Of a DNA stretch of 64,000 bases, positions 47,220 to 57,223 are shown in pieces. The DNA is taken from positions 81,473,979 through 81,537,978 of the forward strand of contig NC_079501.1 of NCBI RefSeq assembly GCF_030052815.1, given 5' to 3'. The stretch's first letter is position 1, and every line of letters starts with the position of its first letter. The notes under the pieces were generated by a model, which was given only the letters and a program-made list of their open reading frames with translations, searched no databases and was not told the DNA's origin. The position numbers were made by a program, and so were the translations under genes. The stretch is from Hevea brasiliensis (Eukaryota > Streptophyta > Magnoliopsida > Malpighiales > Euphorbiaceae).

Positions 47220-49312
47220 TGAAGGAACGGAAGCGTGAAAAACACAAGATTATACCATTGAATTCAAAAATTTTCACCTAGGGTCACAAGCACCATGCAA
47301 GATTTATTTTTATCTATTTGATTTCAATGATAAACAACATATTAAAACTCTTTTAATATGTTTTTGGATCTGTATTTGCCATTTAAGATTTTAAAATTAA
47401 TCAGATTAATTTTAGAACCCTAGATTAAATCAAGAACGATTACACTAACCTCTTGATGTCTTTGCAAGTGTCTGCGCTTTGAGATTCGTCTTGAGACACC
47501 AGATGTTGTCCCTCTAGCTTGTCCACACCAAGAACACCTATGGCAGCCCTTGAACAGCTTCTAAAGCCTTTTCTATTAATTAGAAATTCAAGTTCTGCCT
47601 TTTAAGAGATTAGAGATGCAAACAGGACACTAGAAACAATTTCTAGTGTTCTTAATTCAAGAGATTGATGGCTAATCTCTTTGAATTGATGAGAGATGAA
47701 GAGAAATAGCTGGAGAGGCTCAAAATGGCGTGACATATGAGAGGAGAGGCTGCTGGTTGTGTTTTCTTTTCATAACCCCACTTAAATAGCTAGGTTAACA
47801 CATTAAACCCTAGCCACATGTCACCTTTTGATTAGCTCTAGGTTTAAGTGACCCAATCACATTGTGCCAAGTGTCAAACCTATATTTAATCTTGATTTTA
47901 ATCATCTTACATGATTAAAAATATTTGGCAAGCTTATGTGTTATGCATGTGTCACCATCTCATGGTGCCATGTGTCACACTGCAAAATGACCAAAATGCC
48001 TCTGTCTTAATTTTGAGTTCTTAACCCAAAATAATTATTTTCTTCTTCTAATTAATTTATATCAAATATAAATTAATTAATTAATCTCTATTAATTAATT
48101 TCTCATCAATTAAATTCATATTTAAACACTTTAAATATAAATTTAATTTATACTACACATCCAATAATCTAGATTTGGTTTCAAGTCATGCTAGGGACTT
48201 TGCAATTTTATTGCAAACCAAATCTATTTAATTAATCAATTAAACTCTTTAATTAATTAATTAAATCATATTTAAATAGGTGATAACTTGTGTATGTGTG
48301 TGACTTACTAGGCTCATCACTAATTGGCAATGAGACATGATATCAACTCTTAATATCATCAGAACTCTTTCTTACCATAAATGATTTCTCTAAATCATTT
48401 TATGAACCTCATAGACCATGGTTAACACCTAGCATAGCATGCCATGGCCACCCAATTAGTAATAAGATTTACCTTAAATGAACCTATAATCATATGTTAC
48501 CATGCACTAGAATCTCTCAGTTACAAAATCCCAACTCAAGCTGGAGTCATGGTTTATGTCAAACTCCATTTGCTATGAATATTATGTTCTCTTTTAATTC
48601 CAGTTCATGATTAAAAGATTTTTCTCATCGAAACTCTTTTACGAATAAATCTATCTGTCTGCCAGAACTTGAAACATCAAGAACAATTAAATGAACATAG
48701 GATTTTATCTCTATTTACTTAGAGGAACAGATTCCTTCTTGATCAATACCTACCTCCATATATAACTAGGTGAGCCAACACATGCCCATATACCCATACA
48801 TAGTACAAGTATGAAAGCGATCAAACTCAAACTACCTATATACAAGATAATCGTGCTATCTCAGTCTAAAGATTATATGCATCGATATGATTTATGACAA
48901 AACATTGACAAGAGTAAACTCCATGTGCTTGTCATAAGTGTCACTGGTTCAGCCTGCTTATCATTTATAAGTGCCTATCATGTTTGTTATATGGCATGAG
49001 ACTCACTATTCCATCTTATTTATATCTCATATAAATAACTTGGGAACAAACATGAATACAATCTTTCTGGATAAGTCATGTCCTTATTATGAAGTATCCT
49101 CGATTGTGAACCTATTTATGATACTTTGTGCTAGAAATATTGTCACTCATATTCTTAACAACTTAAGAATAATATTTCTAACAAAATATCAATGGACCTT
49201 TTCTATTACACATAAATATATTATGTAAACGGAAAAGTGGAAATGCCTTTTATTATTAAAAATATGTACAAGATACATACTAAATGATATGCTCTAGGGC
49301 ATACTACTAACA
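47220..49312 (-). repeat. 3' LTR of the Angela-like element (2,093 bp)
   Basis: It is read plus-strand from TGAAGGAACGG to ATACTACTAACA. It aligns end to end with 55066-57157, differing at only about 20 places, more than half of them small complex changes at CAG/CTG sites. It contains AT-rich blocks of TTAATTAATTAA. The 85-codon frame 48971-49228 recurs identically placed in the other LTR and is not a gene. Confidence 0.93.
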
Positions 49313-49326
49313 ATCTCCCACTAGCA
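49313..49326 (-). other. Polypurine tract of the Angela-like element
   Basis: Plus-strand ATCTCCCACTAGCA directly follows the LTR. On the minus strand it is TGCTAGTGGGAGAT, the plus-strand DNA priming site just before the 3' LTR. Confidence 0.8.
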
Positions 49327-49329
49327 CTA

Positions 49330-49993
49330 GAGCCATTCATTACAATATCTTAGACCTATCTTCTCAAGATGTCGGTCTAATCGAGTCCGTGACATAGGCT
49401 TAGTGAATGGATCACCGGATTTTCACCGATGCTATTTTCTGCATGGCTACATCGCCGCCCAACTATTTCTCCGATAATGTGGTAGCGCCTGTCTATGAGT
49501 GTGGATTTCGGTGAGACCTTGGTTCCTTAGCTCAGATGATCGCTCCATTGTTGTCACGGTGTAATGGAACCGCTGACTCAATGGAAGGAATTATGTAAGT
49601 TCTCACACGAACTTCTTTATCCAAACGACTTCCTTTGCAAGATCTCGATGCGAGAATATACTCGACCTCGATGAGTGGAATCTGCAATCGTGCTCGCTTG
49701 GAACTCTTCCAACCGATCGCACCTCCATTACAAATGAACACATATCCAGAGGTAGACTTTCTATCATCGATATCTGATTGGAAATCAGAATCAGTATAAC
49801 CATCCAATTGCAAGTCTCCACCTCCATAAATCAAGAATAAATCCTTAGTTCTTCTTAAGTACTTAAGAATATTCTTGACAGCTATCCAGTGTTCCAAACC
49901 TGGATTGGATTGATACCTGCTAGTCAAACTAATAGCATATGCGATATCCGGCCTAGTACACAACATTGCATACATTAAACTTCCAATAGCCAA
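49330..49993 (-). CDS. Copia RNase H domain (damaged frame)
   Basis: The frame 49532-49993 holds the end of the reverse transcriptase connection (GSLMYAMLCTRPDIAYAISL, NPGLEHWIAVKNILKYL) and the RNase H start (DGYTDSDFQSDIDDRKSTSG with GGAIGWKSSKRA). Beyond that the intended frame shifts. EVEYILAS in this frame and SHRDLAKEVVWIKKFV in the overlapping frame 49603-49827 together carry the usual end of the domain (the AEY, AAKE and WIKKF landmarks). Shifts fall near ACTCGACCTCGATG-type strings at 49650-49680, where CAG-containing sequence is normal in relatives. The enzyme would degrade RNA in the RNA-DNA hybrid. Whether the damage is real or a consensus error is unresolved. Confidence 0.7.
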
Positions 49994-50963
49994 GCATATG
50001 GAATCCTGGCCATCTTATCTCTTTCTTCGGGTGTCTTTGGAGACATCTCTTTAGAAAGGTGGATACCATGTCTCACTGGTAACAATCCTCTCTTGGAATC
50101 AAGCATGTTAAACCTCTTTAACACCTTTTCCAAGTATAGACTTTGGGATAAACCAATTATTCTTTTCGCTCTATCTCTATAGATGCGAATCCCAAGAATA
50201 TAGGTTGCCTCCCCTAAGTCTTTCATGGAGAATGTATTTGACAACCATACCTTTATAGTCGTCAACATACCTGTATCATTACCCATCAACAGTATGTCAT
50301 CCACATATAAGACAAGGAAAGTGATAGCACTATCACTAACCTTCTTATATACACATGGCTCATCCTCATTTTTGATAAAACCAAAAGATTTAATGGCTTC
50401 ATCAAAACGGATGTTCCAACTCCTTGAAGCTTGTTTCAACCCATAAATGGATCGCTTTAGCTTGCATACCTTGGAACCATCTTGGGATTCAAATCCCTTA
50501 GGTTGTTCCATGAAAATGTTTTCTTCAATGTATCCATTAAGAAAAGTCGCTTTGACATCCATCTGCCAAATCTCATAATCATAGTATGCAGCTATTGCTA
50601 ATAAAATCCTAATTGATTTAAGCATGGCAACAGGTGAGAAAGTCTCCTCATAGTCTATTCCTTGCCTTTGGCGAAACCCTTTCGCTACTAGCCTTGCCTT
50701 ATAGGTCTCTACCTTTCCATCAGAACCAATTTTCTTCTTGAAAACCCATTTGTTCCCTATAGGTACAATACCTTCAGGTGGGTCAACAAGATCCCAAACT
50801 TGATTCTTATACATGGAATCAATCTCGATTTCATAGCATCAATCCATTTTGAAGAGTCTATATCCGATATAGCTTCTTCATAGGTAAGTGGATCATCTCC
50901 ATGATCTACTTCTTCATGAGTAGACAACTCTTGTTCTTCTTCATGAAGAAAACCATATCTCAC
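49975..50963 (-). CDS. Copia reverse transcriptase domain
   Basis: The main frame 49975-50814 is 279 residues. It starts within the family block NQVWDLVDPPEGIVPIGNKW (residues 4-23). It has YKARLVAKGFRQRQGIDYEE (39-58), MDVKATFLNG (85-94, the first catalytic aspartate at 86), the SIYGLKQASR motif (122-131), the catalytic YVDDI at 170-174, and the MKDLGEA block. The preceding frame 50757-50963 supplies DPLTYEEAISDIDSSKWIDA before a shift near 50820. The frame ends in a junction with the RNase H frame at ~49985. With the acidic triad present, the domain itself looks intact; only its joins are broken. It would copy the element RNA to cDNA in virus-like particles. Confidence 0.85.
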
Positions 50964-50999
50964 CGTGGGTGAGATACCACGGTTGTTCTACGAGGAACA

Positions 51000-52236
51000 A
51001 ATTGTAGATGTTTCATCAATGGGTATAGGTTGACTAGATGGATCTATATCCATCCGATGCATTGGTTGGTCGAATTCTCCAATTCTAACTCTATTTGCCT
51101 TCCTTTGCCTCCTTCTTGAACAAACTGTTGTTCAAGAAATGTGGCATCTCTACTTATCACAACCTTTTGTGAAGTAGGCAAATAAAAATAATATCCACAA
51201 CTATCTTTTGGATATCCAACAAATCGACCTTTTACGATCCGGTCTCCAATTTATCAGTGTTCAGCTTTTTGATATAAGCTGGACAACCCCAAATCTTAAC
51301 ATGCTTAAGACTTGGTTTTCTTCCATGCCATATCTCATAAGGTGTGGAAGAAACTGATTTTGATGGAATCCTATTCAAATATATAAAGCTGATTCTAATG
51401 CAAATCCCCAAAAGGAGATTGGCATATCAAGATAGCTCATCATACTACGTACCATATCCAATAGGTACGATTTCTCCTTTCGGATACACCATTCGGTTGT
51501 ATGCGTTCTGGAGGAGTCACCGAGAAACAATGCCATGCTCTCTCAAGTATTCATCAAATTCAAGACTCAAATATTCACCTCCACGATCTGATCGAAGAGC
51601 TTTAATATTTTTTCTTGTTTGATTTTCTACTTCAGATTTAAATTCTTTGAACTTTTCAAAGGATTCATGTTTGTATTTCATCAAATACAAATACCCAAAC
51701 CTTGATTTATCATCAGTAAAGGTAATAAAATAATGAAAGCCCCCTCTAGCCATTTCTTTAAACGGACCACATACATCACTATGTATTAGTTCCAAAATAT
51801 TTTCAGCTCTTAGCCCTTGTCCAACAAAGGGTGATTTAGTCATTTTGCCTTGAAGGCAAGATTCACAAGTTGGAGTAGGCTCAGAGCCCAATGAGGATAG
51901 AATCCCCATTTTCTCCAATTTTGCAATCCTATCTTCTGCAACATGACATAACCTTAAGTGCCAAATATATTTTGAACTTGAGTTGGTTTTCACCATGGCA
52001 TTGTATTCTTTTAGATCACTTGCATTCATTTTGTGTTTGTCATTATTATCCAAATAATAAAGACCATCATTCATATAACCCGAACCAACATATTTATTTC
52101 CAAAATAAATATTGCAAACATCATCTGTGAATTGAAATTCATAGTCATTTCTAGTCAAACTAGATATAGAAATGATGTTCTTAAAAGCATCAGGTACATA
52201 TAAAATATTATCCAAACACAAAACATGTCCAAACAT
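51000..52236 (-). CDS. Copia integrase domain
   Basis: The frame 51517-52236 (239 residues) begins with the end of the protease region (LDNILYVPDAFKNIISISSL, residues 8-27). Next comes the GAG-pre-integrase zinc site with H93, H98 and C124, C127 (WHLRLCHVAEDRI ... CESCLQGK), then the catalytic core. The core has D154 in HSDVCGPF, the TDDKSRFGY aspartate near 175, and E221 in RSDRGGEY. The C-terminal part continues in other frames across 51000-51517 (the WHGRKP-, VGYP- and YFYLP-like landmarks are readable with frame changes). The protein would insert cDNA into the genome, here with a 5-bp stagger. The core is intact; the reading frame is interrupted after GIVSR. Confidence 0.82.
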
Positions 52237-52760
52237 GTAAAAAGATTTAGATCCTATGGCTAAAGCTTCAACAGTTGAGCCATTGCCAATCCGACTCTAA
52301 TATCTTGAGAATGCAAGTCGCCATCGCTTGCTAGTTCTGCATATCATTAGAAATGTGAGAACTGCACCAAGATCTAAAACCCAAGCGTAGATGAACTATA
52401 AGTATCATCAGAATCTAAATAACAAGATATGGACATACCTTCCAAGGTGTATCCTTCTTGTCCTTCAGAGAAGCAAGATACTGCGCGTTCCTTTTCCAAA
52501 GGCCCATCCTTTTGGCAGTGGAAACACTTTCCTTTGCCTTCATCAGCTTTAGTCTTCCTTTTGTGTTTAGCTTTTTGTATGGAAGGAGCTGGAATCTGAG
52601 GTTTGTTTTTTTGTTTGCCTTTTTTCTTGTTGGACTTTCCAGAGAAGAAGATGCAACAAAGCTACCTCTTTTCCTTTATTGCACGGCATATTCTTTTGGG
52701 CAATAACCAAGCATGTTGAGTAATTCACTAAGGTGCATTCTGTTTAGTCATATGGAAATT
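52237..52760 (-). CDS. Copia zinc knuckle and protease region (frameshifted)
   Basis: A CCHC zinc knuckle is recognisable near 52500-52545 as CFHCQKDG followed, after a frame change, by WKRN and YLASLKDK; the second cysteine region has lost bases. Lysine-rich sequence (KKGKQKN-type) precedes it. The protease region runs to 52237, with a diagnostic VGNGS-like stretch readable near 52280. No single open frame covers the segment. In relatives this part matures the polyprotein. Confidence 0.55.
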
Positions 52761-52762
52761 TG

Positions 52763-53292
52763 TCACAAAATTTCCAAAAGACTCAGAAGGGACTGAAGGA
52801 TCAAATCCGTTTGTAGTTGGAAATCCATGTTGAAGTCAAGATGTTCCAACTGCTCAATCAGCCGAATCATCTTGTGGACATGATCCCCAACATTCTGTCC
52901 TTCAGACATCCTCATATGGAATAACTGTTTAGATATCTTATACCTAGCATTCATGCTGTACTCACCATACAACTCTTGTAGGTGAAGGAGGATCTCACTA
53001 GAACTCTGCATGTTCTCATGTTGCTTCTGTAACTCATTACTCATGGAAGCAAGCATGTAACACTTAGCTCTCATATCATGCTCCTTCCACTTGTCCAAAG
53101 TATCATGTTCCTCTTGTGTGGCGTCTGGAGGTAAGGGACCAGGAACATTTGAATATAGAACATATCCTATATGTTCAAGGTTCAGAGACAAGTTTCAAAT
53201 TTCTTAGCCAATCGCATGATTAGGTCCTGTCAACTGTTGTGATCAAGTATGCTTGCAAGGATATTGGATGGTGGTGGTTGTTTTGTGCTCAT
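52763..53292 (-). CDS. Copia gag, frameshifted near its start
   Basis: The likely start is the ATG at 53292-53290, giving MSTKQPPPSNILASILDHN before a stop. The shift lies near 53240. The main part (52763-53191) carries LNLEHIGYVLYSNVPG, LDKWKEHDMRAKCYMLASMS and the GQNVGDHVHKMIRLIEQLEH segment of the UBN2-type copia gag. It would form the particle shell. The usual C-terminal third continues into the zinc-knuckle region in another frame. Confidence 0.75.
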
Positions 53293-55050
53293 TTTTATCG
53301 TAAAATTAATCGCAGAAAATAACCAGATTAATTAGTAAATGTATCATGTAATTAACCAAAATGATTATGGTCTTTTAATCAAATTGGTCCTCCCACTAAC
53401 TTAGCGAATCCTACACTTCCAAAGTAGAAAACGGAAATCCTAGTTGGATGGATTTCTAGTGGGTGATTGAATTCTTATAATTCTATTGATCATCCTCAGT
53501 ACATCCATTATTGGAATTACAATAAACTATAAGTGAGCAACTCCTTGCCCATCACATCTCATGTGAGGTTCAATCCTTTACTAGCCCCTAATGCTCAAAA
53601 TCTCGTACATCCAATATTGACTTATCTTGCATTAGTTAAGTTGATCCCATTGAGCCGTAATTATGCAAATAATTTTAATGTCCTCAGTACATCCAATATT
53701 GGCCACCAAACCATTTACATATTTACAACATCTCATGCTTAACAATTATTCTTAAGAAAATCTCTTAAATTAATTGCATCTCATGCAACTATTTAAAATT
53801 TCTTAAAATAATTGCCCCAATGGAGGGCTTATGTTATAATTACTTTAATTATAGCATTTCCAACTTAATCATTTGTTTGGAAGATTTTATAGCCATCCTA
53901 ATTACTATTAAGGTCTCACTTTGCACATTATCCATTTAGCATGCATATATCATATAATTGCATACATTCCCATACATCTCATGCATTCATGGATAAGCAG
54001 TAAATATGGTATGATCATGGACTTTCTAAGGGATTCAATTCTGAGCCACCAAGAATTGAATAGGGCATTCCTAGGTGCATTTCATTCATTCATTTTACAA
54101 GAGTTGCTGAAGGAGTACATAATCAACACTTGATATTGAATTCCTCCCACTGGTCCCACCAATGCTCTTGACCTCCTTGAACTTCTTGCAATCCAATATT
54201 ACATAGTAATCCTTGGTATACCAAGGCGAATTTACAAGAACTTAAATAAATGAAATTACAACCCAAAAATATTACAAACTTAATAATACATGCCCAAAAT
54301 AAATTAAAATAAATTAATTAATTTACAATCCCAAAGAAACATAAAAGAAATAAATCCAATCACATTGGTCTTTTATAGTCCATGATCATCCATCATGCAT
54401 ATCACTATTTAACAATTAAATAAAACATACATTCTTAAATTAAATTGAATATCTCATATTCAACTTAAAATTCAGATTTGAATATGATTCAAATAAATTT
54501 AAAAATTCAGATTTGAATCTCATTCAAACAAATTTAAAAATTCAGATTTAAATCACATTCAAACAACTTCAAAAATTCAGATTTGAATCACATTCAAACA
54601 TTTTTAAAAATCAGATTTGAATCACATTCAAATATTTTTTAAAAATCAGATCTGAATTTTATTGAATCAATTTTAAAAATCAGATTTAAATATGATTCAA
54701 ACAACTTTAAAAATTCAGATTTGAATCTCATTCAATCAACTTTTAAAATTCAGATTTGAATCACATTCAAACATTTTTTAAATTCTGATTTGAATCATAA
54801 TTTAATTGTGTGATTAAAACAACTAATTAAACACTTTAATTAGTCAAAGAATAGGCCTTAGATCATACAACAATTGCAGAATTAAAAGCCAAACCTTGAA
54901 TCACCCATGGAACCATTGTTGCCGCCACCAATGGTGGCTTCTCCATGTGTGACGCCATATCTCATGATCCAACCAGCAATGAATCTCTTGATCTCATGAT
55001 CAAACACACAATTAAATTATATAATCAACAATCTAAATGGCAAATATAGT
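53293..55050 (-). other. Untranslated leader of the Angela-like element
   Basis: About 1.76 kb lies between the primer site and the gag ATG, long for a copia element. It holds the 35-bp tandem array at 54470-54800, and a CTCAGTACATCCAATATTGG/GTACATCCAATATTGAC word that occurs several times near 53500-53710. Plus-strand frames 53533-53742 and 53921-54133 have no domain content. Confidence 0.7.
54470..54800. repeat. ~10 copies of a 35-bp dyad repeat in the copia leader
   Basis: Each unit is a version of TTCAGATTTGAATCACATTC followed by AAACA(A/T)TTTTAAAAA. The motif TTTGAATCACATTCAAA has 7-bp inverted arms, so each copy can form a small hairpin. Copies differ by a few substitutions, which places the array's expansion before the present insertion. 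It lies about 250 bp downstream (on the minus strand) of the primer site. Confidence 0.85.
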
Positions 55051-55063
55051 GGCTCTGATACCA
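55051..55063 (-). other. Primer-binding site, initiator-Met tRNA type
   Basis: Plus-strand GGCTCTGATACCA is TGGTATCAGAGCC on the minus strand, the standard copia primer site. It is separated from the 5' LTR end by two bases (AT at 55064-55065). Confidence 0.9.
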
Positions 55064-55065
55064 AT

Positions 55066-57157
55066 TGAAGGAACAGGCGTGAAAAACACAAGATTATACC
55101 ATTGAATTCAAAAATTTTCACCTAGGGTCACAAGCACCATGCAAGATTTATTTTTATCTATTTGATTTCAATGATAAACAACATATTAAAAATCTTTTAA
55201 TATGTTTTTGGATCTGTATTTTCCATTTAAGATTTTAAAATTAATCAGATTAATTTTAGAACCCTAGATTAAATCAAGAACGATTACACTAACCTCTTGA
55301 TGTGCTGCAGCGTGTCTGCGCCTTTGAGATTCGTCTTCGTGACACCGATGTTGTCCCTCTAGCTTGTCCACACCAAGAACACCTATGGCAGCCCTTGAAC
55401 AGCTTCTAAAGCCTTTTCTATTAATTAGAAATTCAAGTTCTGCCTTTTAAGAGATTAGAGATGCAAACAGGACACTAGAAACAATTTCTAGTGTTCTTAA
55501 TTCAAGAGATTGATGGCTAATCTCTTTGAATTGATGAGAGATGAAGAGAAATAGCTGGAGAGGCTCAAAATGGCGTGACATATGAGAGGAGAGGCTGCTG
55601 GTTGTGTTTTCTTTTCATAACCCCACTTAAATAGCTAGGTTAACACATTAAACCCTAGCCACATGTCACCTTTTGATTAGCTCTAGGTTTAAGTGACCCA
55701 ATCACATTGTGCCAAGTGTCAAACCTATATTTAATCTTGATTTTAATCATCTTACATGATTAAAAATATTTGGCAAGCTTATGTGTTATGCATGTGTCAC
55801 CATCTCATGGTGCCATGTGTCACACTGCAAAATGACCAAAATGCCCCTGTGTCTTAATTTTGAGTTCTTAACCCAAAATAATTATTTTCTTCTTCTAATT
55901 AATTTATATCAAATATAAATTAATTAATTAATCTCTATTAATTAATTTCTCATCAATTAAATTCATATTTAAACACTTTAAATATAAATTTAATTTATAC
56001 TACACATCCAATAATCTAGATTTGGTTTCAAGTCATGCTAGGGACTTTGCAATTTTATTGCAAACCAAATCTATTTAATTAATCAATTAAACTCTTTAAT
56101 TAATTAATTAAATCATATTTAAATAGGTGATAACTTGTGTATGTGTGTGACTTACTAGGCTCATCACTAATTGGCAATGAGACATGATATCAACTCTTAA
56201 TATCATCAGAACTCTTTCTTACCATAAATGATTTCTCTAAATCATTTTATGAACCTCATAGACCATGGTTAACACCTAGCATAGCATGCCATGGCCACCC
56301 AATTAGTAATAAGATTTACCTTAAATGAACCTATAATCATATGTTACCATGCACTAGAATCTCTCTGCTACAAAATCCCAACTCAAGCCGAGTCATGGTT
56401 TATGTCAAACTCCATTTGCTATGAATATTATGTTCTCTTTTAATTCCAGTTCTTGATTAAAAGATTTTTCTCATCGAAACTCTTTCTCAATAAATCTATC
56501 TGTCTGCCAGAACTTGAAACATCAAGAACAATTAAATGAACATAGGATTTTATCTCTATTTACTTAGAGGAACAGATTCCTTCTTGATCAACACCTACCT
56601 CCATATATAACTAGCAGAGCCAACACATGCCCATATACCCATACATAGTACAAGTATGAAAGCAGATCAAACTCAAACTACCTATATACAAGATAACTGT
56701 GCTATCTCGTGTCTAAAGATTATATGCATCGATATGATTTATGACAAAACATTGACAAGAGTAAACTCCATGTGCTTGTCATAAGTGTCACGTTCTGCCT
56801 ACTTATCATTTATAAGTGCCTATCATGTTTGTTATATGGCATGAGACTCACCATTCCATCTTATTTATATCTCATATAAATAACTTGGGAACAAACATGA
56901 ATACAATCTTTCTAGATAAGTCATGTCCTTATTATGAAGTATCCTCGATTGTGAACCTATTTATGATACTTTGTGCTAGAAATATTGTCACTCATATTCT
57001 TAACAACTTAAGAATAATATTTCTAACAAAATATCAATGGACCTTTTCTATTACACATAAATATATTATGTAAACGGAAAAGTGGAAATGCCTTTTATTA
57101 TTAAAAATATGTACAAGATACATACTAAATGATATGCTCTAGGGCATACTACTAACA
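55066..57157 (-). repeat. 5' LTR of the Angela-like element (2,092 bp)
   Basis: Partner of 47220-49312. It is the promoter-bearing LTR when read on the minus strand, opening TGTTAGTAGTATGCCCTAGA. The few differences from the 3' LTR indicate a recent insertion. The frame 56816-57073 recurs in the other LTR and is not a gene. Confidence 0.93.
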
Positions 57158-57162
57158 CCTCA
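57158..57162 (+). other. Target-site duplication CCTCA, right
   Basis: Matches 47215-47219 exactly. Confidence 0.95.
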
Positions 57163-57223
57163 CTCACAGAATAACAGCAAAAACCCCTCTAGATTTTATA
57201 TGAGCAGAGTAAATCTTTATGTC

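Larger units (their letters stand above)
47220..57157 (-). mobile_element. Complete Angela/BARE-like Ty1/copia retrotransposon, 9,938 bp
   Basis: It is bounded by two near-identical ~2.09-kb LTRs and a perfect 5-bp target duplication (CCTCA). On the minus strand the order is 5' LTR (55066-57157), primer site (55051-55063), leader with a tandem array, gag, zinc knuckle and protease, integrase, reverse transcriptase, RNase H, polypurine tract (49313-49326), 3' LTR (47220-49312). Integrase before reverse transcriptase identifies Ty1/copia. The TGTTAGTAGTATGCCCTAGAGC LTR start, the long LTRs and the RNase H style fit the Angela/Tork-type lineage. The coding region has several frameshifts, some of which may be assembly errors (see findings). 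It is the youngest clear insertion in the window and is inserted into the CACTA-associated region. Confidence 0.9.

Noticed and set aside
48971..49228. 85-codon frame repeated almost exactly at 56816-57073
   Set aside because: Both copies occupy the same place in the two LTRs of one copia element, so identity reflects LTR homogenisation and not selection.
54470..54800. CRISPR-like regular repeat spacing
   Set aside because: Units are direct tandem copies without unique spacers, and the genome is a plant's.
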